Source: Rhizobium sp. NXC14
GTDB lineage: Bacteria > Pseudomonadota > Alphaproteobacteria > Rhizobiales > Rhizobiaceae
Assembly: GCF_002117485.1 (NCBI RefSeq)
Contig: NZ_CP021030.1
Location: 1,801,001-1,865,000, forward strand
Length of the DNA: 64,000 nt
Direction: 5' to 3'
Positions 1 to 10,378 of the stretch are shown piece after piece; the first letter of the stretch is position 1; every line of letters begins with the position of its first letter. A program made the position numbers and the translations under genes. Below the pieces are notes generated by a model. The model worked only from the letters and a program-made list of their open reading frames with translations, ran no database searches and was not told the DNA's origin.

Positions 1-836
<836 letters not shown>

Positions 837-842
837 TTCATT

Positions 843-865
843 CGGCCACTCCGGTGGGGTGGCCG
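843..865 (+). terminator. Hairpin just after tuf, possible terminator
   Basis: Bases 843-852 (CGGCCACTCC) pair with 856-865 (GGGGTGGCCG), a ten-pair stem with one wobble and a three-base loop, starting seven bases after the tuf stop codon. No clean T-run follows, so it may be a weak terminator or a processing/stability hairpin separating tuf from the S10 genes. Confidence 0.5.
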
Positions 866-1142
866 ATTCGATGACAATATTATGATGCAGGCGGCGTAAG
901 CCGCTTGCTTATTACACAGAAATGTAGCAAATGGCGCGCGAGCGCGATTTGCGTGCCGCTTTGGACGACGAAGCGGTGACTGAACAAGCAAATAAGGTGG
1001 GCTAGAAGGCCCTGAAGACTGGATAGGGACGCCGGCATCGGCGCCCTCTCGATCTTTGAAACCGGTGGTCCGCCTTAGGAAGAAAGAACAACCCGTGTCT
1101 TGTTGAGAGACATGTGGAAAACAAACACAAGGATAACGTCGA
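866..1142 (+). promoter_or_regulatory. tuf-rpsJ intergenic region, presumed S10 operon leader
   Basis: About 300 bases without a plausible gene separate tuf from rpsJ. A second small hairpin lies at 891-904 (GCGGC-GTAA-GCCGC, T-rich after it). A strong one lies at 1026-1046: five pairs CGCCG/CGGCG, one bulged A, then three G-C pairs, with loop GCAT. The 1026-1046 hairpin is about 100 bases upstream of rpsJ and could be part of an S10-operon leader. I see no convincing -35/-10 pair, so the promoter itself is inferred from position only. Confidence 0.4.
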
Positions 1143-1451
1143 ATGAACGGCCAAAATATCCGCATTCGCCTGAAGGCGTTCGATCACCGGATTCTCGATG
1201 CTTCCACGCGCGAGATCGTGTCGACGGCGAAGCGCACCGGTGCAAGCGTCCGGGGCCCCGTTCCGCTTCCGACCCGCATCGAGAAGTTTACGGTCAACCG
1301 GTCCCCGCACATCGACAAGAAGAGCCGCGAACAGTTCGAGATGCGCACGCATAAGCGCCTGCTCGACATCGTAGACCCGACCCCGCAGACGGTAGACGCG
1401 CTGATGAAGCTCGATCTCGCCGCCGGTGTCGATGTTGAGATCAAGCTCTGA
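1143..1451 (+). CDS. rpsJ: 30S ribosomal protein S10
   Basis: Small-subunit protein of the 30S head that also takes part in transcription antitermination with NusB in bacteria. The 102-residue product has the normal full length, and its sequence is typical throughout ([61 protein letters not shown]). It is the first gene of the S10 cluster, followed after 33 bases by rplC. The start ATG follows AAGGATAACGTCGA, a usable ribosome-binding site. Certain. Confidence 0.98.
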   Translation: MNGQNIRIRLKAFDHRILDASTREIVSTAKRTGASVRGPVPLPTRIEKFTVNRSPHIDKKSREQFEMRTHKRLLDIVDPTPQTVDALMKLDLAAGVDVEIKL

Positions 1452-1484
1452 GCTTGCTCGAGCTGAGTTGGAAGGATTGAACCG

Positions 1485-2126
1485 ATGCGTTCAGGTGTGA
1501 TTGCACAGAAGGTGGGAATGACCCGCGTCTACAACGACGCCGGCGAGCATGTCCCGGTAACGGTACTGCGTATGGACGGCTGCCAGGTCGTTGCCACGCG
1601 CACTGTCGAAAAGAATGGCTATACCGCAGTTCAGCTCGGTGCGGGCCAGGCGAAGGTAAAGAACACGTCGAAGGCGATGCGCGGCAACTTTGCCGTTGCC
1701 AACGTCGAGCCGAAGGCCAAGCTCGCAGAATTCCGCGTGTCGGAAGACAATCTGCTGGAGATCGGCACGGAGCTCAAGGCGGGTCACTTTGCCGCCGGTC
1801 AGCTCGTCGATGTGACGGGTACGACCATCGGTAAGGGTTTTGCCGGCGCCATGAAGCGCCACGGTTTCGGCGGTCTGCGCGCCACGCACGGTGTGTCGGT
1901 TTCGCACCGTTCGCACGGTTCGACCGGCTCGCGCCAGGATCCGGGCAAGGTTTTCAAGAACAAGAAGATGGCTGGTCACATGGGCCAGACGCGCGTCACG
2001 ACGCAGAACCTGGAAGTGGTTTCGACCGACGAAGATCGCGGTCTGATCCTGATCAAGGGTGCTGTTCCCGGTTCCAAGGGTGCCTGGATCATCGTGCGCG
2101 ACGCCGTCAAGTCGGCCGCGAAGTAA
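1485..2126 (+). CDS. rplC: 50S ribosomal protein L3
   Basis: Primary rRNA-binding protein near the peptidyl transferase centre. The 213-residue product starts [16 protein letters not shown] and carries the family signature around [12 protein letters not shown] with the basic extension [20 protein letters not shown] that reaches into 23S rRNA. The start ATG is preceded by GGAAGGATTGAACCG, a good ribosome-binding site. It lies between rpsJ and rplD in the standard S10 order, with a 13-base gap to rplD. Length and motifs are normal. Confidence 0.98.
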   Translation: MRSGVIAQKVGMTRVYNDAGEHVPVTVLRMDGCQVVATRTVEKNGYTAVQLGAGQAKVKNTSKAMRGNFAVANVEPKAKLAEFRVSEDNLLEIGTELKAGHFAAGQLVDVTGTTIGKGFAGAMKRHGFGGLRATHGVSVSHRSHGSTGSRQDPGKVFKNKKMAGHMGQTRVTTQNLEVVSTDEDRGLILIKGAVPGSKGAWIIVRDAVKSAAK

Positions 2127-2139
2127 GGGAGCCAGATCA

Positions 2140-2760
2140 ATGGAATTGAACGTCAAGACCCTCGAGGGAAAAGACGCCGGGAAGGTCTCCCTTTCGGACG
2201 AGATTTTCGGCCTCGAGCCCCGCGAAGACATTCTCGCCCGCGTTATCCGCTGGCAGCTTGCCAAGAAGCAGCAGGGCACGCACAAGGCAAAGGGCCGCGC
2301 TGAAGTTTCGCGCACCGGCGCCAAGATGTACAAGCAGAAGGGTACGGGCCGCGCCCGTCACCATTCGGCTCGCGCTCCGCAGTTCCGCGGCGGCGGCAAG
2401 GCCCATGGCCCGGTCGTTCGCAGCCACGAGCACGACCTTCCGAAGAAGGTTCGCGCACTCGGCCTTCGCCATGCCCTTTCGGCCAAGATCAAGGCCGATG
2501 ACGTCATCGTCATCGACAACCTGGTCGCAGCTGAAGCCAAGACCAAGGCTCTCGCGTCTGCTTTCGAGACGCTCGGCCTGACCAACGCCCTCTTCATCGG
2601 CGGTGCAGAGCTTGACGGCAACTTCAAGCTTGCAGCGCAGAACATCCCGAACATCGATGTTCTGCCGATCCAGGGCATCAATGTTTACGACATCGTGCGC
2701 CGCGGCAAGCTCGTGCTTTCCAAGGCTGCGGTTGAAGCGCTAGAGGAGCGATTCAAGTGA
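2140..2760 (+). CDS. rplD: 50S ribosomal protein L4
   Basis: Lines the ribosomal exit tunnel; in enterobacteria L4 also represses the S10 operon, which is not established here. I chose the ATG at 2140 ([14 protein letters not shown]) because GGGAGCCAGATCA precedes it; the frame stays open upstream into rplC but that part reads as L3 overlap. The 206-residue product has the tunnel loop ([30 protein letters not shown]). Its 3' end overlaps rplW by four bases, indicating translational coupling. Confidence 0.97.
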   Translation: MELNVKTLEGKDAGKVSLSDEIFGLEPREDILARVIRWQLAKKQQGTHKAKGRAEVSRTGAKMYKQKGTGRARHHSARAPQFRGGGKAHGPVVRSHEHDLPKKVRALGLRHALSAKIKADDVIVIDNLVAAEAKTKALASAFETLGLTNALFIGGAELDGNFKLAAQNIPNIDVLPIQGINVYDIVRRGKLVLSKAAVEALEERFK

Positions 2761-3050
2761 CCGATCTTCGCCACTACGATGTGATCGTCTCTCCGGCGAT
2801 CACCGAAAAGTCCACGCTGGTATCTGAAAACAACCAGGTTGTTTTCAATGTCGCCAAGCAGGCGACAAAGCCGGAAATCAAGGCTGCTGTCGAGGCGCTG
2901 TTCGGCGTCAAGGTTACGGCCGTCAACACTCTGCTGCGTAAAGGCAAGACCAAGCGGTTCCGCGGTTTCGTCGGCAAGCAGAAGGACGTGAAGAAGGCTG
3001 TCGTGACGCTGGCTGAAGGCCAGACGATCGACGTCTCCACCGGTCTCTGA
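2757..3050 (+). CDS. rplW: 50S ribosomal protein L23
   Basis: Sits at the tunnel exit and docks the signal recognition particle and trigger factor. The 97-residue product ([35 protein letters not shown]) is of normal length. The start codon is GTG within GTGA, overlapping the rplD stop by four bases; the ribosome-binding site AGAGGAGCG lies inside the end of rplD. An 11-base gap leads to rplB. Confidence 0.97.
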   Translation: MTDLRHYDVIVSPAITEKSTLVSENNQVVFNVAKQATKPEIKAAVEALFGVKVTAVNTLLRKGKTKRFRGFVGKQKDVKKAVVTLAEGQTIDVSTGL

Positions 3051-3061
3051 GGAATAAGAAA

Positions 3062-3898
3062 ATGGCATTGAAAACATTCAATCCGACGACCCCGAGCCAG
3101 CGTCAGCTGGTCATCGTGGACCGCTCCTCGCTCTACAAGGGCAAGCCGGTCAAGGCGCTGACGGAAGGTCTGACCAAGAGCGGTGGTCGTAACAACCTCG
3201 GCCGCATCACGGCTCGCTTCATCGGTGGCGGTCATAAGCGCAGCTACCGACTGGTCGACTTCAAGCGTCGCAAGTTCGATGTCGAAGGCACGGTCGAGCG
3301 TATCGAATACGATCCGAACCGCACGGCTTTCATCGCGCTGGTGACCTATTCTGATGGCGAGCAGGCCTACATCATCGCTCCGCAGCGTCTCGCTGCCGGC
3401 GACAAGGTCATCGCTTCGGAGAAGGCTGTCGACGTCAAGCCCGGCAACACCATGCCGCTGCAGTACATCCCGGTCGGCTCCATCATCCACAATGTGGAAA
3501 TGAAGCCGGGCAAGGGCGGTCAGATCGCCCGTTCCGCCGGTTCCTACGCGCAGCTCGTCGGTCGTGACCAGGGTATGGCGATCCTTCGCCTGAACTCCGG
3601 GGAGCAGCGCCTCGTAAGCGGCATCTGCCTTGCTTCGATCGGCGCCGTCTCGAACCCCGACCACGCCAACATCAACGACGGCAAGGCCGGTCGTACCGTC
3701 TGGCGCGGCAAGCGTCCCCATAACCGCGGTGTTGTCATGAACCCGGTCGACCATCCGCACGGCGGTGGTGAAGGCCGCACCTCCGGTGGTCGCCATCCGG
3801 TGACACCGTGGGGCAAGCCGACCAAGGGCAAGCGCACCCGGTCGAATAAGTCGACCGACAAGATGATCATGCGCTCGCGTCATCAGCGTAAGAAGTAA
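3062..3898 (+). CDS. rplB: 50S ribosomal protein L2
   Basis: One of the largest and most conserved 50S proteins, needed for subunit association and peptidyl transfer. The 278-residue product has the RNA-binding region ([20 protein letters not shown]), the SH3-like central part and the C-terminal motif [18 protein letters not shown] with the functional histidine. ATG follows GAGGAATAAGAAA. It is placed between rplW and rpsS as in other bacteria. Nothing unusual. Confidence 0.98.
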   Translation: MALKTFNPTTPSQRQLVIVDRSSLYKGKPVKALTEGLTKSGGRNNLGRITARFIGGGHKRSYRLVDFKRRKFDVEGTVERIEYDPNRTAFIALVTYSDGEQAYIIAPQRLAAGDKVIASEKAVDVKPGNTMPLQYIPVGSIIHNVEMKPGKGGQIARSAGSYAQLVGRDQGMAILRLNSGEQRLVSGICLASIGAVSNPDHANINDGKAGRTVWRGKRPHNRGVVMNPVDHPHGGGEGRTSGGRHPVTPWGKPTKGKRTRSNKSTDKMIMRSRHQRKK

Positions 3899-3913
3899 GA
3901 GAGGAAGTCTCCA

Positions 3914-4192
3914 ATGGCTCGTTCAGTATGGAAAGGTCCGTTCGTTGACGGCTATCTTCTCAAGAAGGCTGAGAAGGTTCGTGAAGGCGGACGTGCAGAA
4001 GTGATCAAGATCTGGAGCCGTCGCTCCACGATCCTGCCGCAGTTCGTCGGACTTACCTTCGGCGTCTACAACGGCAGCAAACATGTCCCGGTCAGTGTCA
4101 ATGAAGACATGGTCGGTCACAAATTCGGTGAATTCTCTCCGACCCGCACCTACTACGGTCACGGCGCGGACAAGAAGGCGAAGAGGAAGTAA
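3914..4192 (+). CDS. rpsS: 30S ribosomal protein S19
   Basis: Binds 16S rRNA in the 30S head together with S13 near the A-site tRNA. The 92-residue product matches the family across its length ([54 protein letters not shown]). The ribosome-binding site AGAGAGGAAG lies before the ATG. It is followed two bases later by rplV, so the two are almost certainly co-translated. Confidence 0.97.
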   Translation: MARSVWKGPFVDGYLLKKAEKVREGGRAEVIKIWSRRSTILPQFVGLTFGVYNGSKHVPVSVNEDMVGHKFGEFSPTRTYYGHGADKKAKRK

Positions 4193-4194
4193 CA

Positions 4195-4584
4195 ATGGGC
4201 AAGGCAAAAGCCGAACGCCGGCTGAAGGACAACGAGGCGCAAGCAGTCGCCCGCACGCTCCGTGTCAGCCCCCAGAAGCTCAACCTGGTTGCTGCGGCCA
4301 TCCGCGGCAAGAAGGTAGAGCGTGCACTCGCTGAGCTGGAGTTCTCCCGCAAGCGCATCGCGGGCGCCGTCAAGAAGACGCTCGAATCCGCGATCGCCAA
4401 CGCCGAGAACAACCACGATCTTGACGTCGACGCGCTCGTCGTCGCCGAAGCCTACGTCGGCAAGTCGATCGTCATGAAGCGTTTCCACGCTCGTGGCCGC
4501 GGTCGCGCGTCGCGCATCGAAAAGCCCTTCGCGCACCTGACGATCGTCGTTCGTGAAGTGCAGGCAGCAGAGGAGGCCGCATAA
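4195..4584 (+). CDS. rplV: 50S ribosomal protein L22
   Basis: Globular domain on the 50S surface and a beta-hairpin reaching into the exit tunnel, where macrolide-resistance mutations occur in other bacteria. The 129-residue product includes [20 protein letters not shown] and the hairpin tip region ([19 protein letters not shown]). The start is two bases after rpsS, with ribosome-binding site AGAGGAAGTAAC. The stop overlaps the rpsC start by one base (TAATG). Confidence 0.97.
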   Translation: MGKAKAERRLKDNEAQAVARTLRVSPQKLNLVAAAIRGKKVERALAELEFSRKRIAGAVKKTLESAIANAENNHDLDVDALVVAEAYVGKSIVMKRFHARGRGRASRIEKPFAHLTIVVREVQAAEEAA

Positions 4585-5318
4585 TGGGTCAGAAAATCAA
4601 TCCGATCGGTTTCCGTCTCGGCATCAACCGTACTTGGGATAGCCGCTGGTTCGCGGACAATGCCGAGTATGGCCAGCTGCTGCACGAAGACCTGAAGATG
4701 CGCAAGTTCGTCATGAGCGAACTGAAGCAGGCAGGCATCTCCAAAGTGGTCATCGAGCGTCCGCACAAGAAGTGCCGCGTCACGATCCACTCGGCTCGTC
4801 CGGGCCTGATCATCGGCCGTAAGGGCGCCGACATCGACAAGCTCCGCAAGAAGCTGTCGGACATGACCAATTCGGAAACGCACCTCAACATCGTCGAAGT
4901 GCGCAAGCCCGAAGTCGACGCGACGCTGGTCGCTCAGTCGATCGCCCAGCAGCTCGAGCGCCGCGTGGCTTTCCGCCGCGCCATGAAGCGCGCCGTTCAG
5001 TCGGCAATGCGTCTTGGAGCCGAAGGCATCAAGATCACGTGCGCCGGTCGTCTCGGCGGTGCTGAAATCGCCCGTACTGAATGGTACCGTGAAGGTCGGG
5101 TGCCGCTGCACACGCTGCGCGCCGACATCGATTACGGCACGGCAGAAGCCGAAACCGCATTCGGTATCTGCGGCATCAAGGTCTGGATCTTCAAGGGCGA
5201 AATCCTTGAGCACGATCCGATGGCTTCCGAACGTCGCGCGCTGGAAGGCGACGCACAGGGTCCGGCAAGCCGCGAACGCGACCGTGGCGATCGTCGCCGC
5301 GAACGCGACAACGCGTAA
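4584..5318 (+). CDS. rpsC: 30S ribosomal protein S3
   Basis: Part of the mRNA entry channel with helicase activity in the family. The 244-residue product has the N-terminal region ([20 protein letters not shown]), a KH domain with [18 protein letters not shown] and the C-terminal domain ([17 protein letters not shown]). The tail is basic and low in complexity ([15 protein letters not shown]), as is common in rhizobial S3. It overlaps rplV by one base and is followed by rplP after 38 bases. Confidence 0.98.
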   Translation: MGQKINPIGFRLGINRTWDSRWFADNAEYGQLLHEDLKMRKFVMSELKQAGISKVVIERPHKKCRVTIHSARPGLIIGRKGADIDKLRKKLSDMTNSETHLNIVEVRKPEVDATLVAQSIAQQLERRVAFRRAMKRAVQSAMRLGAEGIKITCAGRLGGAEIARTEWYREGRVPLHTLRADIDYGTAEAETAFGICGIKVWIFKGEILEHDPMASERRALEGDAQGPASRERDRGDRRRERDNA

Positions 5319-5356
5319 TTAGCGCTGGCGAAAGATAAGCTCGGAGAAGTAAGAAA

Positions 5357-5770
5357 ATGTTGCAGCCAAAGCGTACTAAGTACCGCAAGCAGTTCAAGGG
5401 CCGCATCAAGGGCGTTGCCAAGGGCGGTTCTGACCTGGCATTCGGCGAATTCGGCCTGAAGGCTCAGGAGCCCAACCGCGTCAACGCACGCGAGATCGAA
5501 GCGGCCCGCCGCGCGATCACGCGTTATATGAAGCGCGCCGGCCGTGTATGGATCCGCGTGTTCCCGGACGTTCCGGTAACCGCAAAGCCGACCGAAGTCC
5601 GCATGGGTAAAGGTAAGGGCTCCGTTGAGTACTGGGCATGCAAGGTCAAGCCCGGTCGTATGATGTTCGAGATCGACGGCGTCAGCGAAGAGATCGCCCG
5701 CGAGGCGCTTCGCCTCGGCTCTGCCAAGCTCTCGGTCAAGACGCGCTTCGTTCAGCGCATTGCAGAGTAA
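5357..5770 (+). CDS. rplP: 50S ribosomal protein L16
   Basis: Organises the A-site tRNA region of the 50S subunit. The 137-residue product is complete ([59 protein letters not shown]). The start ATG follows GGAGAAGTAAGAAA. It lies between rpsC and rpmC in the canonical order, 12 bases before rpmC. No anomalies. Confidence 0.98.
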   Translation: MLQPKRTKYRKQFKGRIKGVAKGGSDLAFGEFGLKAQEPNRVNAREIEAARRAITRYMKRAGRVWIRVFPDVPVTAKPTEVRMGKGKGSVEYWACKVKPGRMMFEIDGVSEEIAREALRLGSAKLSVKTRFVQRIAE

Positions 5771-5782
5771 GGGATTGAGCTC

Positions 5783-5983
5783 ATGAAAGCCTCAGACGTT
5801 CGCGCGCTCAGCGCCGACCAACTCAAGGACGAGCTTGCCAAGCTGAAGAAGGAGCAGTTCAACCTGCGCTTCCAGAAGGCGACCGGCCAGCTCGAAAAGT
5901 CCTCGCGCATCAACGAAGTCCGCAAGGACATCGCCCGCGTCAAAACCATTGCCCGCCAGAAGGCGGCAGAAGTTAAGGCCTAA
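5783..5983 (+). CDS. rpmC: 50S ribosomal protein L29
   Basis: Small helical protein beside the tunnel exit near L23. The 66-residue product ([40 protein letters not shown]) matches the two-helix family in length and pattern. ATG at 5783 follows GGGATTGAGCTC. rpsQ begins 12 bases downstream. Confidence 0.97.
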   Translation: MKASDVRALSADQLKDELAKLKKEQFNLRFQKATGQLEKSSRINEVRKDIARVKTIARQKAAEVKA

Positions 5984-5995
5984 AGGAAGAAAAAC

Positions 5996-6235
5996 ATGCC
6001 GAAGCGCATCCTGCAGGGCGTCGTCGTTGGCGACAAGAACGAGAAGACGGTAGTGGTTCGCGTTGAGCGTCGTTTCGCTCACCCGCTGCTCCAGAAGACC
6101 GTTCGTCGTTCCAAGAAGTACAAGGCCCACGACGAAAACAACCAGTACAAGATCGGCGATACCGTATCCATCGAGGAATGCGCGCCGATCTCCAAGGACA
6201 AGCGCTGGACGGTCATTGCCGCCCAGGGCAAGTAA
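5996..6235 (+). CDS. rpsQ: 30S ribosomal protein S17
   Basis: OB-fold 16S rRNA-binding protein of the 30S body. The 79-residue product contains the family signature ([40 protein letters not shown]). The ribosome-binding site AAAGGAAGAAAAAC is strong. It is the last gene of the S10 block here, followed by an unusually long 261-base gap before rplN that contains a terminator-like hairpin. Confidence 0.97.
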   Translation: MPKRILQGVVVGDKNEKTVVVRVERRFAHPLLQKTVRRSKKYKAHDENNQYKIGDTVSIEECAPISKDKRWTVIAAQGK

Positions 6236-6290
6236 CAGAATTTTGCGCGAGGCCTTGCGTCTCGCCGAAATATCTGTATGAAGCAGCGTC

Positions 6291-6323
6291 AGAACGCTCG
6301 AATGCCGGGCGTTCTTTTGCTTT
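6291..6323 (+). terminator. Terminator-like hairpin between rpsQ and rplN
   Basis: AGAACGC (6291-6297) and GCGTTCT (6309-6315) form a seven-pair stem with an 11-base loop, followed by TTTGCTTT. A smaller stem GCGAG/CTCGC lies upstream (6247-6251 and 6261-6265). The position corresponds exactly to the boundary between the classical S10 and spc operons. It could be an attenuator or partial terminator; the stem is modest and the T-run interrupted. Confidence 0.5.
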
Positions 6324-6496
6324 GAGCGCACGGAAGGTCCCGTTCGGGAAACCACCCTGGCACGATCGACCCCGCGCTATTCAGCTATGCCGAGTTTTTG
6401 CCTGCCGTTACGGTGGGTTGGCCGGCGAACATTTTCATAAGCCGGGGTAGGGGGCTTAGGCCCAACCATTCCGGTAAACCAAGAAGGCGACCTGAT
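6324..6496 (+). promoter_or_regulatory. Leader/possible promoter region of the spc block
   Basis: About 170 bases upstream of rplN without a credible gene. The overlapping frames here translate to proline- and arginine-rich nonsense. The presence of a terminator-like stem just upstream suggests that an internal promoter for rplN onward may lie here. I cannot point to a convincing -35/-10 pair, so this is inferred from layout only. Confidence 0.3.
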
Positions 6497-6865
6497 ATGA
6501 TTCAGATGCAAACAAACCTCGACGTCGCGGATAATTCCGGCGCACGTCGTGTCATGTGCATCAAGGTGCTGGGCGGCTCGAAGCGCAAGTATGCCTCGAT
6601 CGGCGACGTCATCGTCGTTTCGATCAAGGAAGCGATCCCGCGCGGCCGCGTGAAGAAGGGTGACGTGATGAAGGCGGTTGTCGTTCGCACCGCCAAGGAC
6701 ATCCGTCGTCCGGATGGCTCCGTCATCCGCTTCGACACCAACGCAGCAGTCCTCATCGACAACAAGAAAGAGCCGATCGGTACGCGTATCTTCGGACCGG
6801 TTCCGCGCGAACTTCGCGCCAAGAACCACATGAAGATCATCTCGCTGGCTCCCGAAGTACTGTAA
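6497..6865 (+). CDS. rplN: 50S ribosomal protein L14
   Basis: Binds 23S rRNA at the subunit interface and contacts 16S helix 14. I place the start at 6497 ([20 protein letters not shown]), giving 122 residues, the standard length. The frame is open further upstream but that extension has no family similarity. The family signature is seen at [20 protein letters not shown]. First gene of the spc block, 11 bases before rplX. Confidence 0.97.
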   Translation: MIQMQTNLDVADNSGARRVMCIKVLGGSKRKYASIGDVIVVSIKEAIPRGRVKKGDVMKAVVVRTAKDIRRPDGSVIRFDTNAAVLIDNKKEPIGTRIFGPVPRELRAKNHMKIISLAPEVL

Positions 6866-6876
6866 GGAGCGAAGCG

Positions 6877-7185
6877 ATGCAGAAGATACGTAAAGGCGAC
6901 AAGGTCGTCATGCTCGCTGGCAAGGACAAGGGCCGCACCGGCGAAGTCGTTCAGGTCATGCCGAAGGAAGATCGTGCCGTCGTCCGTGGCGTCAACGTCG
7001 TGAAGCGCCACCAGCGCCAGACGCAGACCCAGGAAGCTGGCATCATCAACAAGGAAGCCCCGGTCCACCTGTCCAACATTGCAATCGTCGACAAGGACGG
7101 CAAGCCGACCCGCGTCGGTTTCAAGGTCGTTGACGGCAAGAAGGTCCGCGTGGCCAAGCGTTCTGGAGAAGTGATCGATGGCTGA
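6877..7185 (+). CDS. rplX: 50S ribosomal protein L24
   Basis: Assembly initiator protein for the 50S subunit. The 102-residue product begins with the KOW motif ([20 protein letters not shown]) and has the usual middle region ([18 protein letters not shown]). ATG follows AAGGAGCGAAGCG, a strong site. The 3' end overlaps rplE by eight bases, so translation is likely coupled. Confidence 0.97.
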   Translation: MQKIRKGDKVVMLAGKDKGRTGEVVQVMPKEDRAVVRGVNVVKRHQRQTQTQEAGIINKEAPVHLSNIAIVDKDGKPTRVGFKVVDGKKVRVAKRSGEVIDG

Positions 7186-7735
7186 GGCAAAATACGAGCC
7201 GCGGCTCAAGAAGGAATATGTCGAGCGCATCCGCAAGGCGATGCAGGAGAAGTTCTCCTACGCCAACGAGATGATGATCCCGAAGCTCGACAAGATCGTG
7301 ATCAACATGGGTGTCGGTGAAGCGACCGCTGATTCGAAGAAGCCGACGGTTGCTGCCGCCGACCTCGCAGCGATCGCCGGCCAGAAGCCGGTCATCACCC
7401 GCGCACGCAACTCTATCGCAGGCTTCAAGGTCCGCGAAAACATGCCGATCGGCGCAAAGGTCACCCTGCGCGGCGCCCGCATGTACGAGTTCCTGGATCG
7501 CCTGGTCAACATCGCGCTTCCGCGCGTTCGCGACTTCCGCGGCCTGAACCCGAAGAGCTTTGACGGCCGTGGCAACTTCGCCATGGGCATCAAGGAGCAC
7601 ATTGTGTTCCCTGAAATCAACTACGACAAGGTTGATCAGATGTGGGGCATGGACATCATCGTTTGCACGACGGCGACGACCGACGACGAAGCACGGACTC
7701 TCCTGAAGGAGTTCAGCTTCCCGTTCCGTCAATAA
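7178..7735 (+). CDS. rplE: 50S ribosomal protein L5
   Basis: Binds 5S rRNA in the central protuberance. The 185-residue product has the signature [14 protein letters not shown] and the C-terminal segment [20 protein letters not shown]. The start overlaps rplX by eight bases, with GGAGAAGTGATCG serving as ribosome-binding site. Normal length and position. Confidence 0.97.
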   Translation: MAEAKYEPRLKKEYVERIRKAMQEKFSYANEMMIPKLDKIVINMGVGEATADSKKPTVAAADLAAIAGQKPVITRARNSIAGFKVRENMPIGAKVTLRGARMYEFLDRLVNIALPRVRDFRGLNPKSFDGRGNFAMGIKEHIVFPEINYDKVDQMWGMDIIVCTTATTDDEARTLLKEFSFPFRQ

Positions 7736-7767
7736 CCGTAACGACGAGCGTAGAAAAGGAACCTGAC

Positions 7768-8073
7768 ATGGCGAAGACAAGCGCAGTTGAAAAGAACAAG
7801 CGCCGCCGTAATACGGTCGCCAACCAGGCCGCAAAGCGGGCTGCGTTGAAGGCGATCATCATGAACCAGGCTCTTCCGATCGAAGAGCGGTTCAAGGCCT
7901 CGATCAAGCTGGCATCCCTGCCGCGCGATGGATCGAAGACCCGCATTCGCAACCGTTGCGAAGTATCGGGCCGTCCGCGCGCATACTACCGCAAACTGCG
8001 CATGTCGCGTATCGCGCTGCGTGAACTCGGCAATCTCGGCAAGGTGCCGGGCATCGTCAAGTCGAGCTGGTAA
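7768..8073 (+). CDS. rpsN: 30S ribosomal protein S14, long zinc-free form
   Basis: 30S head protein next to S3 and S10. The 101-residue product ([14 protein letters not shown] at the start, [20 protein letters not shown] near the end) is the long S14 type that lacks the four zinc-binding cysteines of the short form; only one cysteine is visible. I chose the ATG at 7768 because AAAAGGAACCTGAC precedes it; an in-frame upstream extension overlaps rplE and has no family similarity. Confidence 0.96.
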   Translation: MAKTSAVEKNKRRRNTVANQAAKRAALKAIIMNQALPIEERFKASIKLASLPRDGSKTRIRNRCEVSGRPRAYYRKLRMSRIALRELGNLGKVPGIVKSSW

Positions 8074-8085
8074 GGAGCAGGTTAG

Positions 8086-8484
8086 ATGACAATGACTGAT
8101 CCGTTGGGCGATATGCTCACCCGCATCCGCAACGGCGCTTCCCGCCGCAAGTCGTCGGTTTCGACGCCTGCATCCAAGCTCCGTGCGCGTGTTCTCGATG
8201 TCCTGCAGTCCGAAGGCTACATCCGTGGTTATTCCGTTGTCGATTTCGGCAATGGCAAGTCGGAGCTCAACATCGAGCTGAAGTACTATGAAGGCGCATC
8301 GGTGATCCGTGAGATCGGCCGTGTGTCGAAGCCGGGCCGCCGGGTTTATGTCTCGGTCAAGTCCATTCCGCAGGTCGCGAACGGCCTCGGCATCACAATC
8401 CTTTCGACTCCGAAGGGCGTGATGGCCGATCACCAGGCTCGCGAACAGAACGTTGGTGGTGAGGTTCTTTGCTCGGTCTTCTAA
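8086..8484 (+). CDS. rpsH: 30S ribosomal protein S8
   Basis: Primary 16S rRNA-binding protein of the central domain; in enterobacteria S8 represses spc operon translation. The 132-residue product contains [20 protein letters not shown] and the C-terminal signature around [20 protein letters not shown]. The start could be 8086 (MTMTDP) or the second ATG at 8092; AAGGAGCAGGTTAG favours 8086. 42 bases separate it from rplF. Confidence 0.97.
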   Translation: MTMTDPLGDMLTRIRNGASRRKSSVSTPASKLRARVLDVLQSEGYIRGYSVVDFGNGKSELNIELKYYEGASVIREIGRVSKPGRRVYVSVKSIPQVANGLGITILSTPKGVMADHQAREQNVGGEVLCSVF

Positions 8485-8526
8485 GATCGGGCAGGGATCT
8501 CCATAGCGAACAGACAGGATTGAAAC

Positions 8527-9060
8527 ATGTCTCGTATCGGTAAGAAGCCCGTTCAGGTGCCTGCTGGGATCACGGCTACGGTCGAAGGCCAGAAGGTTAC
8601 CGCAAAGGGCCCGAAGGGCGAGCTGTTCTTCGTCGCTAACGACGAAATCAGCCTCAAGCTCGAAAACAACGCGGTCGTCGTGACGCCCGTAAACCAGTCC
8701 AAGGATGCGCGTTCGAAGTGGGGCATGTCCCGCACGATGATCGAAGGCATCTTCAAGGGCGTCAAGGACGGTTACGAGCGCAAGCTTGAAATCAACGGCG
8801 TCGGCTACCGCGCCGCCATGCAGGGCAAGAACCTGCAGCTGGCCCTCGGTTTCAGCCACGACGTGGTGTATGAACCGCCGGTCGGCATCTCGATCGCTGT
8901 TCCGAAGCCGACTGAAATCATCGTCAGCGGCATCAACAAGCAGCAGGTCGGTCAGGTTGCCGCCGAAATCCGCGAATATCGCGGTCCCGAGCCGTACAAG
9001 GGCAAGGGCGTCAAGTATGCCGACGAGCGGATCGTCCGCAAAGAAGGCAAGAAGAAGTAA
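8527..9060 (+). CDS. rplF: 50S ribosomal protein L6
   Basis: Located near the factor-binding region of the 50S subunit. The 177-residue product shows both duplicated halves and the C-terminal signature ([20 protein letters not shown]). It starts [20 protein letters not shown] after CAGGATTGAAAC. Standard position between rpsH and rplR; 12 bases to the next gene. Confidence 0.97.
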   Translation: MSRIGKKPVQVPAGITATVEGQKVTAKGPKGELFFVANDEISLKLENNAVVVTPVNQSKDARSKWGMSRTMIEGIFKGVKDGYERKLEINGVGYRAAMQGKNLQLALGFSHDVVYEPPVGISIAVPKPTEIIVSGINKQQVGQVAAEIREYRGPEPYKGKGVKYADERIVRKEGKKK

Positions 9061-9072
9061 GGATCACGCGAA

Positions 9073-9435
9073 ATGGCTAGCAGGAAAGAAGCACTTGCAC
9101 GTCGTGCCAACCGCGTGCGCCGTCACATCAAGTCGGTGGCCAATGGCCGTCCGCGCCTGTCGGTTCATCGCTCCTCGAAGAACATCTATGCCCAGATCAT
9201 CGATGACGTGGCCGGCAAGACGCTTGCGTCCGCCTCCACCCTCGACAAGGATCTGCGCGGTTCTCTGAAGACCGGTGCCGATACCGCCGCCGCCGCCGCC
9301 GTAGGCAAGCTCGTCGCCGAGCGCGCCTCCAAGGCCGGCGTTACGGACGTCGTATTCGACCGTGGCGCCTTCATCTATCACGGCCGCATCAAGGCTCTCG
9401 CCGAAGCGGCCCGCGAAGGCGGTCTGACCTTCTGA
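9073..9435 (+). CDS. rplR: 50S ribosomal protein L18
   Basis: Binds 5S rRNA with L5 and L25. The 120-residue product has [20 protein letters not shown] and the typical end ([20 protein letters not shown]). The ribosome-binding site AAGGATCACGCGAA precedes ATG. A long 134-base gap with a strong hairpin follows before rpsE. Confidence 0.97.
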   Translation: MASRKEALARRANRVRRHIKSVANGRPRLSVHRSSKNIYAQIIDDVAGKTLASASTLDKDLRGSLKTGADTAAAAAVGKLVAERASKAGVTDVVFDRGAFIYHGRIKALAEAAREGGLTF

Positions 9436-9442
9436 TCAGTTT

Positions 9443-9474
9443 CCGGCCGGGCGCTGTCGCTCCGGCCGGATTTT
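9443..9474 (+). terminator. Terminator-like hairpin between rplR and rpsE
   Basis: Two copies of the self-complementary octamer CCGGCCGG (9443-9450 and 9462-9469) form an eight-pair GC stem with an 11-base loop, followed by ATTTT. It starts seven bases after the rplR stop. Because rpsE and the rest of the spc genes must still be expressed, it is more likely an attenuator, processing or mRNA-end-stability element than a full terminator. Confidence 0.55.
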
Positions 9475-9569
9475 CGCCGGACCGCAGGCACTCCCTGGCA
9501 AGAAGGGGAGGCTAATGCGGTCCACATTCATTTGCCGATTGCACCCGGAAAAGAAAAAGGAAGAGGACA

Positions 9570-10139
9570 ATGGCACAGGAAAGAAGGCCGCAGCGGGAAG
9601 ACCGCCAGAGCCGTGAAGAGCGCGATAGCGAATTCGTCGACAAGCTGGTCGCGATCAACCGCGTCGCCAAGGTCGTCAAGGGCGGCCGTCGTTTTGGTTT
9701 CGCAGCACTCGTCGTCGTCGGCGACCAGAAGGGCCGCGTCGGCTTCGGCCACGGCAAGGCACGCGAAGTGCCGGAAGCCATCCGCAAGGCAACCGAAGCC
9801 GCCAAGCGCGAGCTGATCTTCGTACCGCTGCGTGATGGCCGCACGCTGCATCACGACGTCCATGGCCGCCACGGCGCCGGCAAGGTTCTGCTGCGCTCGG
9901 CCAAGGTCGGTACCGGCATCATCGCCGGCGGTCCGATGCGCGCCGTATTCGAAACGCTCGGCATGCACGACGTCGTCGCCAAGTCGACCGGTTCGTCGAA
10001 CCCCTACAACATGGTTCGCGCCACCTTCGACGCTCTGAAGCACCAGGTTCACCCGAAGGACATCGCAGCTCAGCGCGGCATCAAGTATGCAACGCTGCAG
10101 GCTCGTCGTAGCGCCTCCGGCAACGCCTCTGAAGAATAA
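9570..10139 (+). CDS. rpsE: 30S ribosomal protein S5
   Basis: Part of the mRNA entry site, important for decoding fidelity. The 189-residue product contains the double-stranded RNA-binding-like N-terminal region ([20 protein letters not shown]) and the signature [20 protein letters not shown]. The start ATG follows AAGGAAGAGGACA. It is separated from rplR by a hairpin-containing gap and followed after 13 bases by rpmD. Confidence 0.97.
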   Translation: MAQERRPQREDRQSREERDSEFVDKLVAINRVAKVVKGGRRFGFAALVVVGDQKGRVGFGHGKAREVPEAIRKATEAAKRELIFVPLRDGRTLHHDVHGRHGAGKVLLRSAKVGTGIIAGGPMRAVFETLGMHDVVAKSTGSSNPYNMVRATFDALKHQVHPKDIAAQRGIKYATLQARRSASGNASEE

Positions 10140-10152
10140 GAGGAGCTGACCA

Positions 10153-10362
10153 ATGGCCAAGGCTACCAAGAAGGCTGAAGCGAAGACTGTCACGATCGAA
10201 CAGATCGGCAGCCCGATTCGCCGTCCGGACGTCCAGCAGCGCACGCTGATCGGTCTCGGACTGAACAAGATGCACCGTCGCCGCACGCTGGAGGATACTC
10301 CTTCCGTTCGCGGCATGATCCGTGCTGTCCAGCATCTCGTTCGCATCGTCGACGAGAAGTGA
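10153..10362 (+). CDS. rpmD: 50S ribosomal protein L30
   Basis: Small 23S rRNA-binding protein. The 69-residue product has a basic N-terminal extension ([20 protein letters not shown]) ahead of the core ([20 protein letters not shown]). AGAGGAGCTGACC is the ribosome-binding site. rplO starts 16 bases downstream. Confidence 0.96.
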   Translation: MAKATKKAEAKTVTIEQIGSPIRRPDVQQRTLIGLGLNKMHRRRTLEDTPSVRGMIRAVQHLVRIVDEK

Positions 10363-10378
10363 GACGGAGGAAACGCTC

